From assembly GCF_036226685.1 (NCBI RefSeq), contig NZ_CP109009.1, positions 7,715,501 to 7,779,500 of the forward strand: a stretch of DNA of 64,000 nt, in the 5' to 3' direction. Of the stretch, positions 15,285 through 23,970 are shown piece after piece (within the stretch, counting starts at the first letter, position 1; the number at the start of each line of letters is the position of its first letter). Under the pieces are notes generated by a model that saw only the letters and a program-made list of their open reading frames with translations, had not been told where the DNA came from and searched no databases. The stretch is from Streptomyces sp. NBC_00690. Its GTDB lineage: Bacteria; Actinomycetota; Actinomycetes; Streptomycetales; Streptomycetaceae. A program made the translations under genes and the position numbers.

Positions 15285-18157
15285 GCGGGGCCGCCTTCCA
15301 GGAACTGCTCCTGGAGCAGGGCCTTGTCGAGCTGGACGGTGCGGCCGGACTCGATGAGCCGGAGCACGGGATAGCCGTCGATGTTGAGCAGCCGCTCCAG
15401 GACGGTGGCGAAGCGCTCCGGGTTGCGCTGGGACTTGCCGGTGGCGGCCCGGGCGGCGTCGGCGACCGCACCCGGCGAGAGCTTCCCGCCGGCTGCGACC
15501 AGTGCGTCGAGGACGGCCGCGACGGCTTTCTCACCGGGAGCCAGACGTACGAACTCCTTCTGCGCCTTGTACGGGAGGCTGCGCACGACGTGCTCGCCCA
15601 GGCTCGTCCGGGGGAGCGGGCGGGGAGCGGCGTCCACGTCGATGGCCCGGAATGCGACCGGAACAGGGGAGCTGGAGGTAGCCGTGGAGGGAACCCGCTC
15701 GGCCTTCTGTCGTCCGGCGGCCTTCGGTGGGCTGTCCGTCGTCTCCGGTCCTGGGTCCGGGGTTCTCGCCAAGGCGGCGGCATCCGTGGTACGGGTGTGC
15801 CACGGTGCGGTACCCGCCCCCGAGGAGGAGTTCCACCATCCGGGTTCGGTCGCCTCGGAGGGCAGCAGGACCCATCCCGACGGCACGACTCCTTCGGCCG
15901 GGATCAGGGTGATGACGGGGACGGTGACCTCTGCGAGTGAGGCACCGCCGTGGTAGCCCGCCTGCCGTGCGGTGTAGCGGACGTCGTCGCGCCAGGCCAG
16001 GGTCGCGCGGCCGCTGTCGGTCCGGACGCGCGGCCCGCTCAGCGACACCTCCCCGTCCTGGGGGGTGCCGGTACGCCAGCGGGTTCCCTTGACGCCGGTG
16101 ACCTGGAGGGGCAGGTTCCCGCGGTCGGTTCGGTCGATGACATGTCCGTGGTCGGAGACCAGGAGGACGGGGCGACCGTGGTCGCGGGCCGCGTTCAGCA
16201 GGTCGGGCAGTTTGCCGATGTCGCGCAGTCCCCAGCGTCCACTGGTGCCCTCCCGGCCGCTGGACAGCGCGTCGTCGATGGTGTTGACCACGACCGCGAC
16301 CACCTCGTCCGAGGCGAGCGCCTCGACGAACTCGGGGGCGAGGCGGTGCCCGGCCGCGCCTTCGAAACTGCCCTTGTGGAAGAGCCGGCCCTCCCGGTGG
16401 CGCTTGCGCCAGAAGGCGGCGAACCCAGAGCGCTCCGCGTCCTGCCCGCCTTCGGAGGCCCGCCCGCATAGCAGGGAGGCCCGGCTGACCCGGGTGATGG
16501 AGGGCAGCATCGAGACCGCCGCCTGCCGGGCGGGGAGGGCACCCCTGCCGGGGGAGGGGACGATTTCGGTCCATACCCGCCGGTCCAGCTCGCCGGCGAG
16601 CCGGACGGCGACATCCGCGCTCATTCCGTCGAGTACGACGATCAGCGGACGGCCGCCGTCGCGGGCCAGCGGGGCCGCGGCCCGGGCCAGCACGTCCTCG
16701 ATGAGCAGGGCGCCCCCGTCGGCCTGCTGGGCCGCGTTCTCGGTCCAGCGGGCGAGCAGCGCGGAGAACGCCTCGTCGATGGCGGACCGGCGCTCCCGTA
16801 CGGCTCTTATGAGCCGCCGGTAGGCCTCGCCGATGACCGGGTCGGGTGATTCGTCGCCCTCGGCGAGGATGCCGACGGCCAGGTCGACCCAGCCGGTGTC
16901 GGTGAGATGTTCCTGTACGGCCTGGCCGACGTGGGAGAGGGCGGGCATTGGCACGGCGAGTCGGCGCAGCAGGCGGACCGCGGTGTGTGCGGTCTCGGTC
17001 GAGTGGCCGTACACGGCGGCCAGTTGGTGCGCGGCGAGGTCGTTCAGTGCTGATTCGGCGTCTCCGGCCGCATCGCCGCTCCCGGTGTGAGCACCCTCGG
17101 TGAGGGCGGTGGCCAGGGCGCGCAGCCGGCCGCGGTAGCCGGAGGGCAGCAGGCGGTCCGAGGTGATCAGGGTGTCGAGCCGGGCTCCGGCGGCCAGCCG
17201 GTCGGCGCGTTCGAGGACGCCGAGCAGCCGGTGCCGGGCCTGGTCGGCCTGGGCCCCGCCGCCTTCCGCTTGCGCGGTCCAGCGGGTGAGGACCCCGGTG
17301 GCGGCTTCCGCGAAGGGTTTCAGCCGGTCGAAGGCGGTGAGCGCGCTGCCGAAGAGCGAGCCGAGGGCGAAGACAGCGGCTTCGGACCGGGACGAGGCGA
17401 GGGCTGCGGAGGCCAGTGCGCCGAGCGGCAGGGCGTCGGCGCCCCGTCCTTCGGCGGCCAGGGTGAGGAGGATGGGGGCCGCTTCTCCGGCAGCCCGGCC
17501 GAGCCATTCGCCGAGACCGCGCCGCTCGTCATCGGACAGTGCGGCGAATCGTGCGGGGCCCGAGGCGCCGCGGGTCCAGGAGAAGAGGGTGTCGGCGTCC
17601 AGGTCCAGGGTGTCGGCCTCGGTGTCGCCGAGGCCGAGCCGGGCCGCGAGCAGGGCGCGTACGGCCCGATCGCGGGTGAGGACGCCACTGGTGCGGGGCC
17701 AGCCGTCGAGGGGTTCGGCCGCCAGGAGGGCGTCGAGCAGCCAGTGCTCGCCGAGCATCCGGGGGTCGAGATCGGCCGCCCCGAAGATCTGGGCGACGAT
17801 CTCGGTCCGGTTCACGGGCAGCGGCCGCCGGTGCGGCGCGTGGGCGCGCAGGTCCCAGCCGAGCTGGTCGGGCGGGACGGTACCGGTGACGACGAGGACA
17901 CTGTCGTCACCGGTACCGTCCTCGGCCTGCGCCAGGTGGCGGTTCCAGGCGTCGGCGATGCCGAGCGGAGAGTCCTGGTCGGTGACGAGGACCCGGCGGT
18001 GCCCGGTCCCGACCCGCACGGTGAACTCCGTGTCCTTGTCCGCGCTGTCCCAGACGGCGTCGACCAGGACGAGCCGGCAGCCGGGAGCGCGGGCGAGCTC
18101 GGTCTCCAGGAGTACCTCGACGGCCCGGCGGCCGGCGACGGGACGGGTGGTGCTCAT
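15281..18157 (-). CDS. pglZ: PglZ, alkaline-phosphatase-fold protein of BREX
   Basis: A 958-residue protein with a PglZ domain. A metal-binding Asp lies in LIVVLDGMSADVA (about residues 500-512), followed by SMLPSITRVSRASLLCGRAS, which holds the nucleophile-like Thr/Ser. VNTIDDALSSG comes next, and then LLVSDHGHVID near 660-670 with the Asp-His-x-His metal ligands. The N-terminal half is an Ala/Leu-rich helical region. PglZ is the signature protein of all BREX systems and is needed for phage defence and host marking. It overlaps both neighbours by ATGA. The last 150 residues contain a Pro/Ser/Thr-rich linker before a short helical end. Confidence 0.93.
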   Translation of the reverse strand: MSTTRPVAGRRAVEVLLETELARAPGCRLVLVDAVWDSADKDTEFTVRVGTGHRRVLVTDQDSPLGIADAWNRHLAQAEDGTGDDSVLVVTGTVPPDQLGWDLRAHAPHRRPLPVNRTEIVAQIFGAADLDPRMLGEHWLLDALLAAEPLDGWPRTSGVLTRDRAVRALLAARLGLGDTEADTLDLDADTLFSWTRGASGPARFAALSDDERRGLGEWLGRAAGEAAPILLTLAAEGRGADALPLGALASAALASSRSEAAVFALGSLFGSALTAFDRLKPFAEAATGVLTRWTAQAEGGGAQADQARHRLLGVLERADRLAAGARLDTLITSDRLLPSGYRGRLRALATALTEGAHTGSGDAAGDAESALNDLAAHQLAAVYGHSTETAHTAVRLLRRLAVPMPALSHVGQAVQEHLTDTGWVDLAVGILAEGDESPDPVIGEAYRRLIRAVRERRSAIDEAFSALLARWTENAAQQADGGALLIEDVLARAAAPLARDGGRPLIVVLDGMSADVAVRLAGELDRRVWTEIVPSPGRGALPARQAAVSMLPSITRVSRASLLCGRASEGGQDAERSGFAAFWRKRHREGRLFHKGSFEGAAGHRLAPEFVEALASDEVVAVVVNTIDDALSSGREGTSGRWGLRDIGKLPDLLNAARDHGRPVLLVSDHGHVIDRTDRGNLPLQVTGVKGTRWRTGTPQDGEVSLSGPRVRTDSGRATLAWRDDVRYTARQAGYHGGASLAEVTVPVITLIPAEGVVPSGWVLLPSEATEPGWWNSSSGAGTAPWHTRTTDAAALARTPDPGPETTDSPPKAAGRQKAERVPSTATSSSPVPVAFRAIDVDAAPRPLPRTSLGEHVVRSLPYKAQKEFVRLAPGEKAVAAVLDALVAAGGKLSPGAVADAARAATGKSQRNPERFATVLERLLNIDGYPVLRLIESGRTVQLDKALLQEQFLEGGPA

Positions 18158-21100
18158 CCCTGTTCGCCCTCCCGCGTCTGTACGGTGCCGCCGCCGCCGA
18201 CGACCTGCCAGACGATCCGCACCGCCGCGTCCGGGTGCGCGGCACGGTAGGCCTCGATCTCCTCCCGTACGGCGGTCAGCTTCCGGGGCAGCTCAGCGGC
18301 TCCGGAGGGGCCGGCGTCCACGACGTGCGGGGCGGCCGGAAGACGGTCTTGCGGCCTGCTGTCGTCACCGGAGCGCTCGTCGGCCGGCGGGATGCGGAGC
18401 TGCTGGGAGGGGCCGGGGCCGGGCAGCTCCGAGGGCACCGGCGGGATGCCGTGCTGGGACAGGGGGACCTGCTCGGCATCCACCGGCGGCTGCGGGCCGG
18501 GGGCGGGGGCGAGCGGTTCCAGCTGGAGGGCCGCGTCCATCAGCGCGTGAGCGCTCTCGCGGACCTCCTTGAGCACGGGAATCAGGGACCGCTCCAGCTC
18601 CGTGGCCCGGGCGGCCTCCGTGAGGCGGTCCAGGAACCGCTGGGCCCGGTCGCCCACGGTGTCGTCCCGCGCGCTGAGCTTGCGCACGCGTTCGAGGAGC
18701 GCCCAGTCGGTGCTGTCCAGGGCCTTGGCCAGTTCGGCGGCGCTGTCCATGGTGTGTGAGAGATCGCGGTCCGGTGTCTCGTACGACAGGGCGGCCAGTT
18801 CACGTACGAGGGCGGTGGGGTCGTCGCCGTGCCGGACGAGCCGGGCCAGGAGCGCGGCGGCGGTGTGCAGGTCCTCGGTGCGTGGGGCCTGCTCCGTTGC
18901 GTCGAGGCCGAGGAGTGAGGCGTGGCGCTTGAGGACGGACCGGACGTCTCCCACGCTCTTCTCGTATGCGGAGGCCTTGGCGTGGACGCCGGCGGCCAGC
19001 TCGTGGACGTTGCGGGCGAACAGGGCGGGCTTGGCGGGGACACCGAACAGCCGTCCGGCCCGGGTCCGGGCCGCCGCGTACTCCTCCTCGCCGGGCATCT
19101 CCTTGGCGCGCAGCGCCCACCCGGGCCCGATTTCGTCCAGTGCGGGGGCCGCCTCGACGGCTCCGTACTTCTCCCAGGTGCGGTTGTCGAGCAGGGCGTA
19201 GACGGCGATCAGCAGATTGGTGATCTGTTTGTCGAGGCCGCGATAGCCCAGCCCCTTGTCCTCGGTGGAACTGGTGATCCAGCGGCGGATGTCCTCGGCG
19301 GTCAGCTCGGCGGCGTCCTTCTGGCCGTTGAGGGATGCCACCTGGTTGATGCGGGTCCACCACTCCCGCTTCAGGAGCAGCGGCCCTTCGTGGACGGTGC
19401 CGAGGCCCAAGGGCTCCACGACGCGCTTGACGGCCCGCAGGTCCTTGGAGTCGACCTCGATGCGGGTGTCGCTCTCGCCGAGTGCCAGGGTGATCCACTT
19501 CAGGGCGGTGGTCAGCTCGCTCTGACTGACCGGCTTGGGTACGGAGCCGGCGCCGGGACCGAAGTCCGGGTGCTTGTCGTACATCGCCGAGAACAGGCCG
19601 TCGGCGAGCTGCGCCACCGCCTGCGGGAACTGCCTGCTCGCCGGGGGCTGCGGGCGCGGGTGCTCGGGCTGCAGGGACAGGAGGTGCCGGCCGTCGGTCA
19701 CCTCCGCGCCGACGGTTCCCTCCTTGGCCTGAGTGAGGCCGTAGACCTCGCCCAGCGCGCCGGTGAGGGTCTCGGTGAGCGTCTCCCGGGCCCGCTCCAG
19801 CTGGTTGCGGGCCTTGGTCCGCTCCTCGGGCAGGAAGTTGCGGGTGTAATCGGAGAGCCGGTCGCGCTCGAGCAGGAAGTTGATCCGCATCAGCCGCCCC
19901 AGCTGGGCCTTGCGCTGCTCGGAGAGGTAGTCGCTCAGCCAGACCAGGACGGGAGCCTCGTGACCGCTGTTGATCAGGCCCTGGACCCGGTGGTAGGCGT
20001 CGTCGGGCGAGCGGCGGAGGCTTTCGTCGAAGGGGTAGTCGAAGACGATCCTGATGCGGCCCTGTTCGGAGGCTGTGAACTGTTCGTCGGTGATGCTGAC
20101 GGGGGAGTGCACCGATCCGAAGAAGAACTCCACGGTGCGCTCGGAACCACGCCAGACGATCTTCTTGGTGTCGAGGAACTGCTCCGGGCCCTTGCCCAGT
20201 CCCAGTTCCTGCCGCATCCGCTCCCGTGCCCAGGTCTGGCGGACCCCGGTCTTGTCCTCGCCGGCCACGGCGTCCAGGATCGGCTCGACGTCGAGGTCGG
20301 ACAGGTGGATGGAGAAGACCGGGTCGTCTCCGCCCTCGGCGCGCAGCTCGGCGGGGAACTCCAGCTGCAGGGCCTTCATCCGCTCCCGCACCCGCTCGCC
20401 GACCGGGACGGTCCGGGAGCGGACCGAGCCGTGGTTGAGCGCGGCGAGCCGGGTGCCGGTGAGCTGGCGCAGCGCGGGCACCTCGGGGGCGAGCGCGGCG
20501 AGCAGCAGGGTCTTGACGAAGCGTTCGTCGGCCCGGAAGTCGGTGCTGTCCGGAGAGCCGTACTTCTCCAGGAGGTGCGCCCGGGCCTTGGCGTGGAACC
20601 GCATCGCGGACTCCGACTCCTGGTTCAGCTTGTCGGTGAAGGCGGTGCCGGTGCCGTGGATCAGTACGTCCCACAGGTCGCCGAGCGGGATCAGGCTGCC
20701 GAGCTCAGTGTCGGCGTTGAGCTCCATGAGCTGCTGCACCAGCTTCAGCCCTGAGCGCTCGCGCTGGAGCGCGCCGGACAGGGCGACCAGCACGTTGAGC
20801 AGGGCCGGGGAGAGTGGGTACACCGACCTGAAGTCCTCCCAGCGCGAGCCGGTGGCGCCCTCTCCGTCGAGGAGTACGTCCTTCACGATCTGGCTGGTCC
20901 GGTCGATACCGGCGAACGCGGCGTCGAGCACCGCCTCCTGGCCGGGGCGCGGTTTGAGGACCCGCTCCTTGATGATCTCCGGGAGGTTGCGGTCCTCCAG
21001 GTTGATCACCTCGAAGCGCTCTTCGAGGTATTTCAGGGCCTGGTTGAGGTTGTCCACGTCCGAGCCGAGGACGTCCTTGCCGACGAGCTGGGAGAGGTCG

Positions 21101-22107
21101 CGCTGCCGGGAGACGAAGGAGATGATCGGCACCGGCCGGTCGGGGTTGGTGGTCTCGATCAGCTTGACGGTCTTCTGGATCTGCTCGTTGATGAAGGTGC
21201 GGTCGGACATCTTGGCCTGCAGCCACAGCACCAGCTCGTCCAGGAAGAGCACCACACCCTGGTAGCCGAGGCGCTTGGCGTGCTTGCTGATCTCGCTCAG
21301 CCCGTCGTCCAGCGGAATGTACGCTCCCTCCTCGCCGCCGGTGCTGCCCGCGTACGACTTCATCGGGCCGTCGAACAGTGCGGTGACCAGCTGGTCACGG
21401 CCCGAGTCGCCGGCGGGGGCGTCGAGTGCGGCGTCGAGCGCGGCGGCCGTCCAGCCCTGGGCGGGGGCGGCGCCGATCGGCCGCAGCTCGGTCTCGTCGT
21501 CCCCGCCGGCCGGGTCGGCGGGCGGCACGGGGGCCTTCTGCGACCTGGGCGCGGGGAGCAGTCGGAGGAACGCCTCGTCGCCGATGGAGGCGCGCAGGTT
21601 ACGGGCGTCGGCGAGCAGCGAGTCGGCCCGGAAGACCAGGGGGGTGGCCTCGTCGGGGTGCAGCTTGCGCACGGCGTCGGCGTAGCCGCCGAGCAGAGCC
21701 CCCTCCAGGCTGGGATAGCCGACCAGGTGGAACGGCACCATCAGGAACTTCTTGTCCCGCAGCCAGTCCTGGTGCCCGGTCACCACCTCGCCGAGGCGCT
21801 CCTTGGTCTGGGCGGCCGGGTCTCCGTTGAGCACGGCGTGCAGCACCGTGAGGAAGTGACTCTTACCGGCGCCGAAGGATCCGTGCAGGTAGGCGGCGTA
21901 CGAGGTGTTCTTCCGCAGGGCGTCGCGGACCAGCCGCAGCGCCTTGTCGAACTCTTTCGCGAGCTGCGGGGTGACCACGTACTCGGCGATGGAGCCGGCC
22001 GACTTCCCGGCGAAACCCTGCGACAGCTCGATCTTGAAGTCGCCGGCGTGGGCGTCCTCCTTGATGTCGAGAACGTCCCTCAGTACGGTCCCGTTGCCCC
22101 TGGCCAT
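18154..22107 (-). CDS. pglY: PglY, large ATPase of BREX type 2 (BrxC homologue)
   Basis: A 1317-residue ATPase, close to the usual length for PglY. Walker A is HGSFGAGKSHFL near residues 72-80 and Walker B VVLFLDELVLWL near 279-288, followed by FISFVSRQRDLS-type sensor sequence. The rest is long helical repeats ending in a Pro-rich stretch. I start it at the ATG at 22107 (MARGNGTVLRDVLDIKEDAH), 28 codons inside the open frame, because the upstream codons encode a Trp/Gly/Arg-rich non-protein-like stretch. It is the first gene of the pglY-pglZ-brxD-brxHI half operon, and its promoter should lie in 22108-22228. Confidence 0.92.
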   Translation of the reverse strand: MARGNGTVLRDVLDIKEDAHAGDFKIELSQGFAGKSAGSIAEYVVTPQLAKEFDKALRLVRDALRKNTSYAAYLHGSFGAGKSHFLTVLHAVLNGDPAAQTKERLGEVVTGHQDWLRDKKFLMVPFHLVGYPSLEGALLGGYADAVRKLHPDEATPLVFRADSLLADARNLRASIGDEAFLRLLPAPRSQKAPVPPADPAGGDDETELRPIGAAPAQGWTAAALDAALDAPAGDSGRDQLVTALFDGPMKSYAGSTGGEEGAYIPLDDGLSEISKHAKRLGYQGVVLFLDELVLWLQAKMSDRTFINEQIQKTVKLIETTNPDRPVPIISFVSRQRDLSQLVGKDVLGSDVDNLNQALKYLEERFEVINLEDRNLPEIIKERVLKPRPGQEAVLDAAFAGIDRTSQIVKDVLLDGEGATGSRWEDFRSVYPLSPALLNVLVALSGALQRERSGLKLVQQLMELNADTELGSLIPLGDLWDVLIHGTGTAFTDKLNQESESAMRFHAKARAHLLEKYGSPDSTDFRADERFVKTLLLAALAPEVPALRQLTGTRLAALNHGSVRSRTVPVGERVRERMKALQLEFPAELRAEGGDDPVFSIHLSDLDVEPILDAVAGEDKTGVRQTWARERMRQELGLGKGPEQFLDTKKIVWRGSERTVEFFFGSVHSPVSITDEQFTASEQGRIRIVFDYPFDESLRRSPDDAYHRVQGLINSGHEAPVLVWLSDYLSEQRKAQLGRLMRINFLLERDRLSDYTRNFLPEERTKARNQLERARETLTETLTGALGEVYGLTQAKEGTVGAEVTDGRHLLSLQPEHPRPQPPASRQFPQAVAQLADGLFSAMYDKHPDFGPGAGSVPKPVSQSELTTALKWITLALGESDTRIEVDSKDLRAVKRVVEPLGLGTVHEGPLLLKREWWTRINQVASLNGQKDAAELTAEDIRRWITSSTEDKGLGYRGLDKQITNLLIAVYALLDNRTWEKYGAVEAAPALDEIGPGWALRAKEMPGEEEYAAARTRAGRLFGVPAKPALFARNVHELAAGVHAKASAYEKSVGDVRSVLKRHASLLGLDATEQAPRTEDLHTAAALLARLVRHGDDPTALVRELAALSYETPDRDLSHTMDSAAELAKALDSTDWALLERVRKLSARDDTVGDRAQRFLDRLTEAARATELERSLIPVLKEVRESAHALMDAALQLEPLAPAPGPQPPVDAEQVPLSQHGIPPVPSELPGPGPSQQLRIPPADERSGDDSRPQDRLPAAPHVVDAGPSGAAELPRKLTAVREEIEAYRAAHPDAAVRIVWQVVGGGGTVQTREGEQG

Positions 22108-22228
22108 CAGCAGTTCCAGCTCCCCACAGCGTCCTCGCCCCGCACTGCCGCACCACCACGGCCGGGCGTCCCCTCCATCCTGCCAGCTCACCCGGGTGGA
22201 GGAGCCCGGATCGGGACGACGGAGTGGA

Positions 22229-22660
22229 TCAGCCAGGGGCTCCGGAAGGGCGGAGACAGGCCCATACGGTCTTGCCGGGCGCGCCCGCGCGGGGCCGCAC
22301 TCCCCAGTCCTCGGCGAGCGCCTCGACGATCATGAGGCCCCGGCCGGCCACGGCGGTGGCGTCGGGGACGGCCGGGGCGGGCAGGCGCTCGCCCCGGGTG
22401 TCGCTGACCTCCACCCGGATCAGGCCGTCCCGCTCGCGGCTCAGACGCAACAGCGCGCCCCGCCCACGCACCGCCCCGTGCGTGACGGAGTTCGCCGCCA
22501 GCTCGGCGACCACCAGGGCGACGGCGTCGTTCGTCTCCGAGCCGTAGTGGTGTCCCCAGGCGTGCAGCCGGTGGGTGGCCAGGCGGCGGGCCAGGCGGGC
22601 CCCGCGCGGGGTGGCGGTGAAGCGGAGGGTGAAGTCGTCTGTGGGGTGCGATGTCGTCAT
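22229..22660 (-). CDS. RsbW-like ATP-binding (GHKL) regulatory protein
   Basis: A 143-residue single-domain protein with a histidine-kinase-like ATPase fold. The N box is VALVVAELAANSVTHG (about residues 47-62), the G1 box EVSDTRGERLP, and the G2 box AVAGRGLMIVEALAEDWGV. Proteins of this HATPase_c_2 type act as anti-sigma or partner-switch kinases and, in Streptomyces, are often found beside an XRE/DUF397 pair, as here. It starts at the ATG at 22660 (MTTSHPTDDFTLRF) and is divergent from the XRE gene. Its presence between pglX and pglY looks like an insertion in the pgl locus, but it may regulate it. Confidence 0.85.
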   Translation of the reverse strand: MTTSHPTDDFTLRFTATPRGARLARRLATHRLHAWGHHYGSETNDAVALVVAELAANSVTHGAVRGRGALLRLSRERDGLIRVEVSDTRGERLPAPAVPDATAVAGRGLMIVEALAEDWGVRPRAGAPGKTVWACLRPSGAPG

Positions 22661-22881
22661 GGGCCGACGATGGCGCGGGCGGACGGGCCACGACCAGAAA
22701 CGGAGCCGGTACGGAGCGTGACTGTGGGGGCGGGTGGGAAGACTGTACGGGCTGTACGGGACACCCACACGGGGGAACCTGCGGCGTGCGGGCGACGGAA
22801 GCTCGTACGAGAGGTAACTTGCCGTTTCGTGCGGGCAGTTGATGCCGGTTCGCGGTTCCGGCGGGCGAGGGGGCGTTGGGC
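22661..22881 (+). promoter_or_regulatory. divergent intergenic region
   Basis: These 221 bp separate the minus-strand ATPase gene from the plus-strand XRE gene, so both promoters should be here. I could not pick out confident -35/-10 boxes. AGGGGG at 22868-22873 is the probable ribosome site of the XRE gene. Confidence 0.4.
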
Positions 22882-23709
22882 GTGGAAGTCGTGACGGAGG
22901 AGCTGGCCGACCCGGGCAACGGGTTTCTGCGCTGCTTCGGCCGCCAGGTCAAGCTGCTGCGGGAGGCCGCCGGGCTGACCCAGGCGGAGCTGGGGGAGCG
23001 GGTCGGGTACGGGGAGGCGCAGGTCGCCTCGGTGGAACAGGGGCGGCGGATCCCCAAACCGGAGATGGTGGACGCGTTGGACCGGGCGCTGGGGGCGGGC
23101 GGGGTCCTCGCGGCGATGAAGGAGGAGCTGGGGCGGGCGCGGTATCCGGGGTTCGCCCGGCAGTACGTCCAGCTGGAGACCGAAGCGGTGGAGCTGCACG
23201 TCTACGACAACCACATCGTGAACGGCTTGTTGCAGACCCCGGAGTACGCACGGGCGGTGTTCGCGATGAGGCGCCCGTTGCTCGACGAGGAGACGATCGA
23301 GCAACGAGTGATCGCAAGGATCGCGCGGCAAGAGATCTTCTCCCGGAGGTCGAGGCCGCTGATGAGCTTCGTCATCGAAGAGGTTGTCCTGCACCGCCCG
23401 GTGGGTGGGATCGAAGTACTACGAGGGCAGTTGGAGCAGATCCTGCTGGTCGGCCATAACCGCAACGTGGAGGTGCAGGTCATGCCGACCACCCGCGTTG
23501 ATCATGCGGGTCTCAGCGGCCCGTTCACGTTGATCGAGACAGCAGGGCAGCGGCGCGTCGCCTATGCCGAAGTAGCCAGCGTCAGCAGTCTGCTCACCGA
23601 GCGGAAAGCGGTCCGTGAACTCGAAGCACAGTATGGAATCATCCGTGCACAAGCCCATACGCCGAGTGAATCGCTGGCGTACATCGAGAAGTTGCTGGGA
23701 GAGGTATGA
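22882..23709 (+). CDS. XRE-family regulator with DUF5753-type effector region
   Basis: About 275 residues. A Cro/C1 HTH spans residues 15-75 (QVKLLREAAGLTQAELGERV, VASVEQGRRIPKPEM). It is followed by the long C-terminal region typical of Streptomyces XRE proteins that work with a DUF397 partner (YDNHIVNGLLQTPEYARAVF, VEVQVMPTTRVDHAGLSGPF). I prefer the GTG at 22882, eight bases after AGGGGG, over the TTG at 22876. It overlaps the DUF397 gene by 4 nt. Such pairs control development or sigma-factor partners in Streptomyces; the target here is unknown. Confidence 0.88.
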   Translation: MEVVTEELADPGNGFLRCFGRQVKLLREAAGLTQAELGERVGYGEAQVASVEQGRRIPKPEMVDALDRALGAGGVLAAMKEELGRARYPGFARQYVQLETEAVELHVYDNHIVNGLLQTPEYARAVFAMRRPLLDEETIEQRVIARIARQEIFSRRSRPLMSFVIEEVVLHRPVGGIEVLRGQLEQILLVGHNRNVEVQVMPTTRVDHAGLSGPFTLIETAGQRRVAYAEVASVSSLLTERKAVRELEAQYGIIRAQAHTPSESLAYIEKLLGEV

Positions 23710-23909
23710 ACCTCGATACGGATGTCCAGGCGTGCCGACTCGACTGGAAGAAGAGTAGCTACAGCAGTGGCGAGGGCGGCCAGTGCGTCGAGGTCGCCGC
23801 TACCGTCGATGCCGTCCACGTACGGGACTCCAAGCGGGCCGAAGGGCCGACCTTCGCCGTCGGGGCCGGGGAATGGGCCGCGTTCCTGCGCATGGCGGGG
23901 CGCGGCTGA
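23706..23909 (+). CDS. DUF397 small protein
   Basis: A 67-residue DUF397 protein with the family's usual order: WKKSSYSSGEGGQCVEVA near residues 14-32, VHVRDSKRAEGP in the middle, and EWAAFLRMAGRG at the end. It starts on the ATG overlapping the XRE stop. DUF397 proteins act as small partners or antagonists of the adjacent XRE regulator. Its last 41 nt recur, with two mismatches, at 36112-36152. Confidence 0.9.
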   Translation: MNLDTDVQACRLDWKKSSYSSGEGGQCVEVAATVDAVHVRDSKRAEGPTFAVGAGEWAAFLRMAGRG

Positions 23910-23918
23910 CGGATGCGG

Positions 23919-23956
23919 AGGGGCTGGGTGCCTCGCGAGTGAGGTACCCAGCCCCT
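23919..23956. terminator. bidirectional hairpin terminator between DUF397 and pglX
   Basis: AGGGGCTGGGT (23919-23929) pairs with ACCCAGCCCCT (23946-23956), and an inner CCTC/GAGG extends the stem. It lies between the convergent ends of the DUF397 gene and pglX. It has no T-run, as is usual for Streptomyces terminators. Confidence 0.8.
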
Positions 23957-23970
23957 CCGTGCTGTCCGGG

